A stretch of 64,000 bases of DNA from Lancefieldella parvula (GCA_023300185.1 CP097092.1:372001-436000); one strand, 5' to 3'. Numbered from the stretch's first letter, positions 17,119 through 27,172 are shown. Notes: generated by a model not told the origin, from the letters alone. Numbers and translations are program-made.

Positions 17119-17928
17119 CTACTTAATCAGGACGTTTCCTTCATAGCTGTCATGAACATCCTGAGGCGTGACGCCCATGTGCTTCTTATATAGTCTGCTG
17201 AAATAGAACGGATCGCTATAGCCAACCGCCTCGGAAGTCTCTCGCACAGAAAGACCAGATTGAAGTAGCTGTTGAGCATGATCAAGACGCTTTGCAATAA
17301 TGAATGTCATTGGGCGAACGCCAAATGTTTGGACAAAATTGTTGGAGAAACGTTGAGTGCTCATTCCGCAACGTTTAGCCAGGCCAGGGATGGTAATTGG
17401 ATCTGCAAAGTGGAGCTCAATGTACGTGCGAGCCTCAGCCATGCTCTCCTGAACCTTTTGGCTGTTGGTGAGTAGGAACATAGACTTGATGAGCTCGGTG
17501 CCATTGACAATCTGAGCAACACGATTGTCCAGCGATGGGGTGGTGTTAAGTTTTTCCAGGTCAAGCACCTTATCAAGAATGCGGTCGAATCCTTGAGGAT
17601 CAAATGCATAGGCATTGAAGATTGGGCTGGTGACATCGCCCTGAATGCCATCATAGTAGATGTTTACATGGTCAAACGAGCGTCCGTAAAGGGTTCGATA
17701 TGTTACTGTCTGACCTGCAGGAACATGTACAACCGTAGTTCCTTCGCAGACAAATTCATTTCCACCAATAGTAATCTCGGCAGCTCCAAAAACAGGAATG
17801 ATGAAAACAGAATGAGCAAGCGAAAAGGTAACTTGGGAGTCAGCAATCTTCTGTTGGCGGTTGATCGAAAACACACTATACGTCTGCCGCGAATAGGTCT
17901 CTTTTAGCTCCTGCAGATTAGCCTGCAT
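17119..17928 (-). CDS. AraC-family transcriptional regulator
   Basis: A 269-aa protein with an N-terminal cupin-like sensing region (residues about 30-110) and a C-terminal double helix-turn-helix (about 165-260). The second motif, DPFYFSRLYKKHMGVTPQD, is the classic AraC signature. A GAGGAG site precedes the ATG. It lies just beyond kdgT on the opposite strand, so control of the SDR-kdgT unit by a sugar acid is a reasonable inference. Confidence 0.88.
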   Translation of the reverse strand: MQANLQELKETYSRQTYSVFSINRQQKIADSQVTFSLAHSVFIIPVFGAAEITIGGNEFVCEGTTVVHVPAGQTVTYRTLYGRSFDHVNIYYDGIQGDVTSPIFNAYAFDPQGFDRILDKVLDLEKLNTTPSLDNRVAQIVNGTELIKSMFLLTNSQKVQESMAEARTYIELHFADPITIPGLAKRCGMSTQRFSNNFVQTFGVRPMTFIIAKRLDHAQQLLQSGLSVRETSEAVGYSDPFYFSRLYKKHMGVTPQDVHDSYEGNVLIK

Positions 17929-18371
17929 AGAATCTCCTCATTTCAAAAGCGCTCTAATGCGCCGAATATTAAAAATAACATGGAGAGTATTTTAGCCAGC
18001 AGAACCGCGATTGCAACCCCAAAATCAAATAAAATGCCATTTCAGGGGTTAAATTTTGATTAACGAGAAAGACAATTGCCTACGTAACTTTTATAGAATG
18101 ATTTTAAAAAGAACAATTTATGAATAAATTTTGTCCATTCAAATTAAAGATTTTACGTTTTGATTGTTCGCTTTAAACTGCCGATAAATAGCGTTTTTTG
18201 ATACCATAAATTAGTTATGCACAAATGGTTTCTTCAGGTTAACTTTAGATACTACAAACTTCTTTGAGATGTCGTAGCTTTCTTTTAGTTTTCATGAATT
18301 CCATTGGTTTTGCAGGTTTTAGGTTTAGGTTTTATTGGCTTCTGTAGAGGTTTCTCGTAGAAGGTTTGTAT
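17929..18371. other. AT-rich divergent intergenic region
   Basis: About 440 bp between the leftward AraC gene and the rightward YidC fusion. It is AT-rich, with stops in every frame. It should contain both promoters; the long spacing suggests regulation, but no operator, riboswitch or attenuator could be recognised. Confidence 0.5.
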
Positions 18372-20398
18372 ATGGAGCAGCTTGCACACGTTTTTTCACT
18401 TATCGTTCAGCCCGCATACGACTTGACCGGCAGTTGGTGGGCGGCAATCTTCCTTTTTACCCTTGCAACTAAAATCATCCTGATGCCTCTGGCACTTTGG
18501 ACGCAACAAAATTCTATTGTTATGGTGCGCCTTATGCCCGAGACCTTCCGCTTGAAGACTCGCTACTTCGGCGACAGGGAGACCATCGAGGAGCGCTCCA
18601 ACGAGCTCAACAAAAAGGCAGGTTATCACCCGCTATTGAGTCTTATTCCTCTGGCAATCCAGGTAGTCATCCTGTTCGGCCTAGTTGACGTTATCCATGG
18701 CATCACTGATTCTGGCGCACCTGGCACAGAGTTTTTGGGCATGACCCCAATCATCGACGGTGGTATCACCTGGATTATGCCTCTCGCAGCAGCTTTGTCC
18801 TCGGTTGCTCTTGGCCTTGCTTCCAACAAGCTGAATCCGCTTCAGCGCGAGCAGTCTAGTGCAGAGAAGAACACCACAAACGGTCTCTCTATTGCAATGT
18901 CACTTGTGCTTGCAGTCTACGTTGTCTGTGGCATGGCATTCTACTGGGTTTGCTCAAACCTTCTCTCAATTCTGGTCCAAATTGTCTGCAACATTATCAT
19001 TGACCCTCGTAAGCAGGTTGATTACGACGATCTCAACGCTGCTCGCGACGAGTTTGAGGCAATGGACGCAGCAACCAAGTCCACACACAAATGGTTCCAG
19101 CGCGATCCTCATGCTGCTCGAGAAAAAGAAGACTACAAGCGCTTCTTTGATACCATCGGCAAGCACCTGGTCTTCTACTCCGAATCAAGCGGTTTCTACA
19201 AGTACTTCCAGGGCGCCATCGAGTGGCTGCTGGCAAACTCTGACATTCGTATCCACTATGTCACCTCTGACCCTAACGACCAGGTCTTTGAGCTGGCAAA
19301 ACAGCAGCCTCGCCTGATTCCGTATTACTTGGGTCAGCGTCGCCTTATCACGCTTTTCATGAAGCTCGACGCTGATGTTGTGGTAACTTCCCTCGGCGAC
19401 CTGGAGAGCTCCTACATGAAGCGCTCCTACGTGCGCAAAGACGCTGAGTACATGTATATGTGCCACCACATGACTTCCATGACGGTCACCTCAACGCGCA
19501 ACGAGTACACCTACTACGACGACGTCCTCTGCGTTGGCCCTCACCAGCAGCACGATCTTGAGCTGGTCGAGAAGTACTACGGTACGCCATCCAAGAGAAA
19601 GCCAGCTATTGGCTACGATCTTCTCGATAGGTCAATCAAGAACTACCAGAAGCAGAATCTGGGCCAGCGCAAACCTGGCGAGAAACCCCTGTTGCTGATT
19701 GGTCCTTCGTGGCAGTATGACAACTTGATGGACAGCTGCCTTGACGGCCTGCTTGAGCAGCTCATGGGCCGCGGCTGGCGCATTGTGGTCCGCCCACACC
19801 CAGAGTATTTGAAGCGCTATCCTGCCCGTATGGAGGAGATTCTTGCTCGCTACGCTGACGCGGACCCAGAGGAGCTCTCCTTTGAGACCGACTTCAGCTC
19901 CAACACTTCGGTTCTCTCGGCTGACCTGCTGTTTACTGACTGGTCGAGTGTTGCTGAGGAGTTCTCGTTTACCACGCTCAAGCCGTCGGTCTTCATTGAT
20001 ACCGCGATGAAGGAGAACAACCCCGACTGGAGCAAGATTCATTCGGATCCATGCGACATTACGCTCAGGAATGAGATTGGCCGCAGCTTTGATCCTAAGG
20101 ACCTCTCGGGCCTTGGGCGACGCGGTTGCGCAGATGCTTGAAGAGACCGATAGCTGGTCGCACAAGATTGAAGAGATTCGTAACAACATGATCTTTAATC
20201 TCGGCCACGGTGGAGAAGCCGCAGGTAAGTTCATCCTCGAGCGCGTTTTGGCGCACCAGGAGGGAACCGCGGACGCTGACGTCGAGAAGACCGATGACGC
20301 AGCAGCCGATGTCGATACTGCTAACGACACCGAGAGGCGACGTCGACAGCTCCGCTAGACGACAAGACAACGTCGATGAGGACGGTGATTTCTCGTGA
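18372..20398 (+). CDS. YidC/Oxa1-like insertase fused to CDP-glycerol glycerophosphotransferase (frameshifted)
   Basis: A fusion protein of about 675 aa. Residues 1-215 are a YidC/Oxa1-type membrane domain without a large extracytoplasmic part. From about 255 onwards is a TagF/TagB-like domain, with WLLANSDIRIHYVTSD, GPSWQYDNLMDS, RPHPEYLKRYP and LLFTDWSSVAEEFSF. The second half polymerises glycerol-phosphate in teichoic-acid synthesis; the fusion would put it at the membrane. Two frameshifts (near 20112 and 20335) interrupt the acidic C-terminal tail, and restoring them gives an end at 20398. Shifts here look like sequencing errors. The downstream phosphatase-fold gene fits an envelope polymer pathway. 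Confidence 0.85.
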
Positions 20399-22558
20399 CG
20401 TAAAACAGCAACTTTATCTGCGAAGACAACTAGCCAGCGCCGCTATTCACAAGCAGCGCGTCACTTCCTGTGCATGGAGCGTTGTATGTCGCAGTGCTGA
20501 CGTTTAGTCTGGTGGGCACTTCTACCAGCAACAGCTCAGGCTTACGTTGACCCGTCAGTTATGACCTACACCATCCAGGCGCTAGCAGCAGTTGTAGTTG
20601 CGCTCTCTGCGGTGCTTGGCGTTGCGTTCAGGCGCTCTCGTAAGGTCCTCTTCCGTCTGCTTAAGATTGATGAGAACGCTAATAAGATTGTCGAAGGCAA
20701 AGTTCACAAGGTTGACGCCAAAGGTGCTGAAGCTGCAAACGCTCAGATGAAAGAAATCCTTGCAGCAGAAGCCGTCCGTCTCAAAGGAACAAAAGAGGGA
20801 ACCCTCAAACCTAAGGGTCGTATTGGTGTTGCATTTCTTGTCTCTTTCTTTACTGTCTTTACTATCTTGGTCGTAGCCCCACTTGAGCTGGTGGCAAGCA
20901 ATGCGCGAGACCTTTCTTTCAACCTCAATGATGTTGCAGGTCCCGTTATTATTGCAGGTCTTATCATTACGATCATTCTTACAGTGCTTCTATCGCTCCT
21001 GCGTAAGCGTGTGTTTAACGTTGCCGTTGCATTTGTAGGTGCCGTCGGTGTGGCGTCATACGTTCAGGCAGTATTCTTGAACGGTGGTATGCCACTTGCA
21101 GATGGTCACGAGGTTATTTGGTCCAGACTTCACAACCCAAATGATTGTCTCTGGCCTCATCTGGCTGGCAATCATTGCAGCTGCAGTGGTCTTCTCGCTC
21201 CTAAAAGCACGTCAGCTCAGAACAGGTCTTCTAGTAACCGCAACCGCTCTTATCATTGTCCAGGCAGTGGGTGTTGCAAGTCTCTGGGGTCCTGCAATCG
21301 CAGCGTCGATGGATGCTCATGCCGAGCACCAGCAGGTTATCGCAACGCGCGAGGGCCTCTACAACGTTTCCTCCAAGAAGAACGTCGTGGTGTTTGTCCT
21401 GGACACCACCGATACCGCTTTTGTCCAGAAGCTCTACGATGAGTATCCAGAGACATTTGCGTCCCTTACTGGCTTTACCTGGTACAGAAATTCCGTCGGT
21501 TCCATGATTCCAACGCGCTACGGTGTTCCATCGCTGCTCTTTGGCTCTCGTCCTCAGCCTGGCGAGAATTTCAACGATTTTGTCTACAACTGGGCACAAA
21601 GCGATCAGTACCTCAAGGATATTCAGAATGCTGGATATCAAGCAGGCTTGTATACAGATCAGTTGAACTACTCTCGTTATAGAGGATACAGCACAGAAGT
21701 ATTCCATCAACTACCACGAGCCTCGTGGTCGCGGCACAGATAATCAGCTAGACGTGCTAGGTGCACTGCGTATTCTCTATAAGACGGCATTCTGTAGGGA
21801 CATGCCTTGGGTATTTAAGCCTCGATTCTGGTATTACACCGAGGACCTCAATATGCGCATGCGCAGAGCCAGTCAACATGGACGAAGTTGATCTCTCTTC
21901 ACAGCCATACACCGAGGATGACCTCAAGTATTACCAGGAGCTTCAACACTACGGACTCTCGATTGACGACAGTACTGGTCAGAACGGTTCATTCCGTTTC
22001 ATTCATCTGTTTGGCTCGCATCCACCTTACACGCTTGATCGCAACGTTGAGCGCACTGAAGATCCAAGCAAGCAAAACGTTGACGAGCAAACCATCGCGG
22101 CTTACAGAATTGTTGAAGCCTACATCGCTGAGCTTAAGCGTCTTGGTGTGTATGAAAACACGTCTTTTATTATTACCGCAGATCACGGCGACTGGTATTT
22201 GACTAATACCGACATTCAACAGCCTTCCGCTCCAGTCATTATGTATAAACCAGCTGGTCAGACCGCTGAAGAGGCAGCTCAGCCTATGCAAATTTCTGAC
22301 GCGCCTGTCTGGCACTATGACATTTTGGCTCAGACACTCAAGGACATGGGTGTTGACCAGCAGACGCTTTCTAACTACACCACGCCGCTTGATGAGTCCT
22401 ATGAGGGTGAGACTCGTCCTCGTTACTACATTGAGACCATTTCAAATGGCAAGCAAGACATCTTTGTCAGGGAGTTTGTCATTAACGGTGATGCCAATGA
22501 CATGAAGAATTGGAGCCTCACGGGCAACGAATGGCCTGTTGAACCATGGCATGACTAA
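20394..22558 (+). pseudogene. LTA-synthase/sulfatase-like membrane protein, multiply frameshifted
   Basis: Joining frames gives a protein with a signal-like N-terminus, YVDPSVMTYTIQALAAV, several membrane helices, then an extracytoplasmic alkaline-phosphatase-superfamily domain. That domain contains NVVVFVLDTTD, NSVGSMIPTRYGVPSLLFG, FIHLFGSHPPY and FIITADHGDWY. The fold is that of LtaS and phosphoglycerol transferases, although the nucleophile Thr is in a divergent MIPTRYG context. Frameshifts appear near 20400, 20475, 20535, 21113, 21705 and 21865; the 21113 one is a missing T in a T run. The start is inferred and overlaps the previous stop. It could be a true pseudogene or poorly sequenced. 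Confidence 0.7.
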
Positions 22559-22970
22559 GCTGGGTGCTTTGACGCGCCTGGCGAGAAACCCGGCGTGCCC
22601 ACTGCCGTATTTCTTTAACTCCGATGGATCAATGGCTACCGGTTGGCTGGAGCGGGGAGGCTCTTGGTATTACTTAAGCTCAAGCGGAATAATGCAAACA
22701 GGATGGCTCAATAGTTCCGGTCATACCTTCTACCTTAACCAAGATGGTTCAATGCGTACTGGCTGGCTCTCTTACGGAGGCAGCAGCTACTATCTACGCT
22801 ATGACAATAATCAGCCTGTTTCAGGAGGTCCTACCGGCTCTATGATTTACTCGCAAAAAGCTCGCATTGGTGGTGTTACCTACGAATTTAATGCAAGGGG
22901 TGAAGCGCATAAAGCACTACCAGGAAACATTGTTCCTAAAGCATATAAGCCACTAGTTGAGGCTGCGTGA
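22551..22970 (+). CDS. Cell-wall-binding repeat fragment
   Basis: A 139-aa frame with three choline/cell-wall-binding type repeats. These are DGSMATGWLERGGSWYYL, IMQTGWLNSSGHTFYL and DGSMRTGWLSYGGSSYYL, followed by a short C-terminal tail. Such repeats normally anchor surface proteins to teichoic acid, but here no signal peptide or catalytic domain precedes them. Its start lies inside the end of the phosphatase-fold gene. It is therefore either a remnant of a larger surface protein or a C-terminal domain split off by a frameshift. Confidence 0.55.
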   Translation: MTKLGALTRLARNPACPLPYFFNSDGSMATGWLERGGSWYYLSSSGIMQTGWLNSSGHTFYLNQDGSMRTGWLSYGGSSYYLRYDNNQPVSGGPTGSMIYSQKARIGGVTYEFNARGEAHKALPGNIVPKAYKPLVEAA

Positions 22971-23611
22971 TGACTATGAACAAGAAACATAAATGGCTGC
23001 CTCTAAAGATTATCTCTATAGTTCTGTTTCTTATGGCCACTGTCTTCCTCTTGTGGAATGCATTTGCTACGCCCTACCCATGGGCAATTGACTCACTTCA
23101 GCAAAAAGCGGTAGAGCGGGCCACACAAGAAGCTATCAATACCGCCAGGCAAGAAGGAGACGGCGGAAAGCCTTACCTCAAAGACATCGACTATATGAAG
23201 CTCACGCTTGGCAGTTGCTATATAGGAGTAAAACCAGAAACCCGGAACAACCTTATTTGGGAGATTCGATATAGAGATAAACCTGTGGGATATGTCATGC
23301 AAGAGCTCGGAACTTTAAGGTTCTCCGCTCTTGCCGGCAATTACGAGTCCTTCAAACTCGTGGATTTGGAGGAAATTTCTCTTGACGACTACAAGGAAGT
23401 AAGAGACGGCTCTGTAGAACTTGGACCTTTTGAATGGAAACTTCCCTTCGGTTGGGTAACGGTTGATGGACACAAAGCGTACCGACAAATCAACGGCTAC
23501 CTTTTTTCACATGGGCTAGCAATAGTTGATGACTACTATTATGAGTTCGATGAGAATGGATATCTCATAAAAGCGATAGGTCCGGCACTGGATTCAGAAA
23601 CCGAAAATTAA
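22970..23611 (+). CDS. Membrane-anchored hypothetical protein
   Basis: A 213-aa protein with a basic N-terminus and one transmembrane helix (residues about 12-34), then a soluble extracytoplasmic domain with many charged and aromatic residues. No family was recognised. ATG overlaps the TGA of the preceding cell-wall-binding frame, so the two are coupled. The repeat hairpin at 23640 sits just after it and probably helps terminate its transcript. Confidence 0.65.
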   Translation: MTMNKKHKWLPLKIISIVLFLMATVFLLWNAFATPYPWAIDSLQQKAVERATQEAINTARQEGDGGKPYLKDIDYMKLTLGSCYIGVKPETRNNLIWEIRYRDKPVGYVMQELGTLRFSALAGNYESFKLVDLEEISLDDYKEVRDGSVELGPFEWKLPFGWVTVDGHKAYRQINGYLFSHGLAIVDDYYYEFDENGYLIKAIGPALDSETEN

Positions 23612-23635
23612 GTGATCCCGCAACCCATACGCATA

Positions 23636-23697
23636 AAAAGCCTCCCATTTCTTATGTCCAAGAAATGGGAGGCAGTTCACATGCGGGTGGCTTTTTT
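23636..23697 (+). repeat. Solo hairpin unit of the repeat family, inside a terminator
   Basis: GCCTCCCATTTCTT and AAGAAATGGGAGGC form a 14-bp perfect stem, followed by CAGTTCACATGCGGGTG. That flank also follows the hairpin in the long element copies. A-rich sequence before and a T6 run after (GGCTTTTTTG) make the unit look as if it sits within, or creates, a terminator for the preceding gene. Confidence 0.75.
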
Positions 23698-23750
23698 GGT
23701 GACTAGTTATAGGAGCGGCTCTGTGAAGAGAGCTTGCCTGCGACCTGGGA

Positions 23751-25484
23751 TTACTGTGGCAAAATCCAGCTAGGTAGACCATCAGAGAAGATACGTGCGA
23801 GTGGGTATGCCTCGTCAATAGTCAGTGTTGCAAGAACGCGATAAGGACCTTCTGCTGAGACGTCAAATACGAGCGCAAGGGGTTTCTCGCCATCAGTAGT
23901 GGGAAGTGCAAGGTAGATGCAGTGTCTGGAGGGATTATAGAGCTCAACAGCCATACGCCATCCGCGCTTTGCTGCTCGCAGGGCGTTTTGCACCAGAGGC
24001 GAGTTGTCATCAAATCCACGCTCTGGATCAAAGAGAAGGGGAGCGTGAGTTGAGACAGGTAGCGAGAAGTCAGCATCGGTATGCATGAGCTGCTGCTCGT
24101 TCTTCCTGTAGACGTATGCTGCGGAAAGGCAAGCCTGTGCCGCTTGTAACGAGGACGCGTTGCTCAGATAGGTGGTGGAAAGTGCGCTCCAGTCGGAAAC
24201 AGGAGCCTCGCTCATAACCACGTCAACTGGGTTGATGGGCAGCTGCTTTGCTGCAGCAGGAAGCTTTTCCCATGAAGCGATGCCAGACTTGGGCAGTCCG
24301 TGAAGCACATCAATTGTCTGATCCTGCAGCTCATCTGCGGAAACACTGAGCTCCAAAAGCGTCCAGGGACGCAGAGCTCCGCGCTTAGATTTGCGAATGG
24401 TAGCGGTAATAACCTCGTCTGTCTGCGGTTTCTTGTAACGCGTGTTAAATGTGAACGTGCCGCCCTTGGAAATGAGCGCGCGAGAAGACTCTGCAAGTTT
24501 GAAGTCTTCTTCTAGCTGCTTGAGAACGTTGGCGTCGACGGGAGCCATCTGATACAAAATGCCGAGAAGCTCGTTGTTGACGTGGACGTCTTCCTCAAAA
24601 TTGGCAGGGTATGTTGAGGTAGAGATGGAAGTCTCATCCTGATTGATTGCCTGCGTAGAAGCCTGGGATTCAGAAGCTGTAGTGCTAGAGACAGAACTTG
24701 TTGCATTCAGTGCCTGTTGCAATACTGAAGGAGCGGCCTCAAGCGTCTTCTCTTCATCGGAGCCGTCGTAGGGATTGTAGGTAACGGTAAGCGAGATGGT
24801 AGGCTCGGGCACTACAGGTTCGGGCACTGTAGACTTGGCAGCTTTAGGCTCTGGAGCTGGTGTTTCGGTTTCGACAGGTTCTGGAACGGCATCATCGGTT
24901 CCAGCGGGCTCTGGAGCAGCGTCATCGGCAGATTCTTGCTGGAGGTCTTCTTCAGGCGCCTCTGCACAAGGCGTTGCTACAACAGGTGTCCCAGCAGCAG
25001 ATTCCTCTGTGACTAGTGCTGTTTCTGCAGCTGACAGTTCCTCCGAGCTCTCTACGACAGGCACCTCCTCTGTCTCCGTCGGCTCTTCTTGGGTAGGAAG
25101 TTCTTCCGCTTCAGGCTCCGTCTCAACTACCAGGTGCTTTGGCTTGAGAGCTCGAATGGACTTTGCTCCACGGCGGCGCTTCCAAGGCTTGCCGTTGTTT
25201 TGCGCCTCGACGTTTTTCTCGCCAGCTACAAGGGCAGCCTCAAAGGTGTCAAAGGTCAAAAGCGTTGCGTAGACGTAACCCTTTTTGAACGCTGTGATTT
25301 TGATGAAATCGGGGCACGCCTCCATGAGAGCGCGGATGTCGTCAAAGCCAAAATCCTGCGGTGCAAGGTCGTCTTCAATGAGCACGCCCTCAACGGTAGA
25401 GAGGGGAGTCTGCTTAGAGACGCCAATGGTTGCTTTGAGTAGTTTATACAGGTAGAGAGCGTGTTCTTGTTTTATAACAGCCAT
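23751..25484 (-). CDS. LOTUS/OST-HTH-like and DUF3825-like protein
   Basis: A 577-aa protein. Residues 1-80 follow the OST-HTH/LOTUS pattern: a helix, LSTVEGVL, then DFGFDDIRALMEACPDF and a GYVYATLL strand. A long acidic Pro/Glu/Ala-rich linker (about 120-290) separates this from a C-terminal region. The last 100 residues contain ALVFDVSAEGPYRVLATL and TIDEAYPLARIFSDGLPSWI, resembling the end of DUF3825. LOTUS domains bind RNA or G-quadruplexes, so an RNA-related role is plausible. Both family assignments are by pattern from memory. It is a single gene on the minus strand. Confidence 0.65.
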   Translation of the reverse strand: MAVIKQEHALYLYKLLKATIGVSKQTPLSTVEGVLIEDDLAPQDFGFDDIRALMEACPDFIKITAFKKGYVYATLLTFDTFEAALVAGEKNVEAQNNGKPWKRRRGAKSIRALKPKHLVVETEPEAEELPTQEEPTETEEVPVVESSEELSAAETALVTEESAAGTPVVATPCAEAPEEDLQQESADDAAPEPAGTDDAVPEPVETETPAPEPKAAKSTVPEPVVPEPTISLTVTYNPYDGSDEEKTLEAAPSVLQQALNATSSVSSTTASESQASTQAINQDETSISTSTYPANFEEDVHVNNELLGILYQMAPVDANVLKQLEEDFKLAESSRALISKGGTFTFNTRYKKPQTDEVITATIRKSKRGALRPWTLLELSVSADELQDQTIDVLHGLPKSGIASWEKLPAAAKQLPINPVDVVMSEAPVSDWSALSTTYLSNASSLQAAQACLSAAYVYRKNEQQLMHTDADFSLPVSTHAPLLFDPERGFDDNSPLVQNALRAAKRGWRMAVELYNPSRHCIYLALPTTDGEKPLALVFDVSAEGPYRVLATLTIDEAYPLARIFSDGLPSWILPQ

Positions 25485-25629
25485 GATGCTCCTGAGATAG
25501 TAGTTAGTGGACTACATACTACTCGATTTTGAACAGACAAAGATACTGATTACGCACAGAAAGTCGCAATACGTAGCGAAAAAGCGAGAACTGGACTGAT
25601 AGAATAAGGCTAGATTGAAGGGAGCTTAC

Positions 25630-27033
25630 ATGATTGGTCGTTTTATTAAGAGAGCTGCAGTTAGAGCTGCAGGTTTAGCAATTACTCAGTATGCCGCAAA
25701 GGCAGCACTTCAATCCGAGGCTGGAAGAAAGCTGCTTGCTACAACGGCTTCTAAAGCTGCCAACTTAGCTGGCAATATCGCAAAAGAGCAGATTACCGCT
25801 GGGTTTAATGCTCATATTAGGCCAGCACTGCCAAGCGGCGATGCTATTCAGTCATCAGTCGCTCGCGCTCAGTCTGCGCTTCGTTCGGCTCAGACCTCTG
25901 TTTTGGCTGCTCAGGCACAGCTTCAGTCTAATCTAGAGAATCGTTTTTCTCGCCCAAAGAACAAGCTTTCAAAGCAGCTTGCAAGCACTGCTGAGTCGCT
26001 TGAAGAGATGGGGGAGACCCTGGCTGAGCACCAGGATGCTGCCGCAGATATCGCAGTTGCAGATGTTGTTGAGGAAATTGCCGCTCAAAATGGGCAGGAT
26101 TCTGACGCTTTGTTAGCCTCTACCAAAAAACGCAAGACGCTCAGAAACGTTGCAATTGCTGGTGGCGTTGTGGCTGGTGCTGCTCTTGGCTTAGCTGCAT
26201 ACGGTGCTTATTCTATTGCTCCTCGCAAGCAAAATGATCGCCTGCTTCTGGAGCGCTGGCACGAGATTGCTCGTCATCGCTATGCTCACCGTGGCCTCTA
26301 CAACAACGAGGCAGGCATTCCAGAGAACTCCCTGCTTGCTTTCCGCGCAGCTGTCGAGAAGGGCTTTGGCTCCGAGGTTGATGTCCACCTGACCGCAGAC
26401 AACAAGCTGGTTGTTGTTCACGATTCAGCACTTGATCGCCTCTGTGGCGTACAGAAGATTGTTGAGGAGTCCACACTGGAAGAGCTTCGTGGTTTGAGGC
26501 TTCTTGCTACCGACGAGCAGATTCCAACGTTTGAGGAAGTCCTTGAGGTCTATGCATGGAGTGGTTCCGGTGAGCTACCTGCACCTTTGATTATTGAGGC
26601 TAAGACGCGCAACAATAACGCTGAGCAGCTGACAGAAAAGATTATGCAGGCTCTTGATCTTCGCCCTGTTCGTGCCTGCATCGAGAGTTTTGATCCTCGC
26701 GTTTTGCAGTGGCTGCGTCAGAACCGTCCTGAGATGCTCCGTGGTCAGCTCTCGGAGAATTTCCTGGTTGACCGTCAGACCAAGCACATGAACATTGCTA
26801 CACGAGCTGGCGCTACAGCTCTCTTTGGTAATTCTGTTGGTCGTCCAGACTTCATTTCATACAAGTTTGAAGATCGCAAGAACCCCTTTGTTAAGCTGGC
26901 TTGCAATACCATGGGCGCACACCTTATCACCTGGACCGTTAGGAGCGAGGAGGACATGATTGCCTCCGAGCTTGAAGGTGCGCCTGTCATTTTTGAGGGA
27001 TTTATCCCAACTCCTGCGTCGCTGATCAACTAG
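25630..27033 (+). CDS. Membrane-associated glycerophosphodiester phosphodiesterase
   Basis: A 467-aa protein. The N-terminal 150 residues are Ala/Gln-rich and helical, then comes one transmembrane helix (about 178-200), then a GDPD TIM-barrel domain. The barrel shows YAHRGLYNNEAGIPENSLLA, SEVDVHLTADN, VVHDSALDRLCG and IEAKTRNN. The family cleaves glycerophosphodiesters to glycerol-3-phosphate. With the nearby teichoic-acid type genes it may act on glycerol-phosphate polymers or lipids at the membrane. Start 25630 is preceded by GAAGGGAG. A terminator containing a gggtttctcg motif follows. Confidence 0.85.
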   Translation: MIGRFIKRAAVRAAGLAITQYAAKAALQSEAGRKLLATTASKAANLAGNIAKEQITAGFNAHIRPALPSGDAIQSSVARAQSALRSAQTSVLAAQAQLQSNLENRFSRPKNKLSKQLASTAESLEEMGETLAEHQDAAADIAVADVVEEIAAQNGQDSDALLASTKKRKTLRNVAIAGGVVAGAALGLAAYGAYSIAPRKQNDRLLLERWHEIARHRYAHRGLYNNEAGIPENSLLAFRAAVEKGFGSEVDVHLTADNKLVVVHDSALDRLCGVQKIVEESTLEELRGLRLLATDEQIPTFEEVLEVYAWSGSGELPAPLIIEAKTRNNNAEQLTEKIMQALDLRPVRACIESFDPRVLQWLRQNRPEMLRGQLSENFLVDRQTKHMNIATRAGATALFGNSVGRPDFISYKFEDRKNPFVKLACNTMGAHLITWTVRSEEDMIASELEGAPVIFEGFIPTPASLIN

Positions 27034-27095
27034 CTTTCCAATCGGTGAGAAGAACGTTTGGCTTAAACTACGTCCAAAATCTATGTTTATCTGGG

Positions 27096-27126
27096 ACTCC
27101 ACGGGTTTCTCGCCCGTGGAGTTTCT
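27096..27126 (+). terminator. Terminator after glycerophosphodiesterase gene
   Basis: ACTCCACGGG pairs with CCCGTGGAGT around a TTTCTCG loop and is followed by TTCTT. The loop and stem include a GGGTTTCTCG copy of the over-represented 10-mer. Confidence 0.8.
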
Positions 27127-27156
27127 TGTGAAAAGTTCCTTAAGATTGTTGTATGA

Positions 27157-27172
27157 ATATATGTACATATAT
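27157..27172. promoter_or_regulatory. Palindromic ArsR/SmtB-like operator
   Basis: A perfect 16-bp palindrome ATATATGTACATATAT about 47 bp before the P-type ATPase start. It resembles ArsR/SmtB/CzrA-family sites, which would give zinc- or cadmium-induced expression. No regulator gene is adjacent. Confidence 0.45.
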
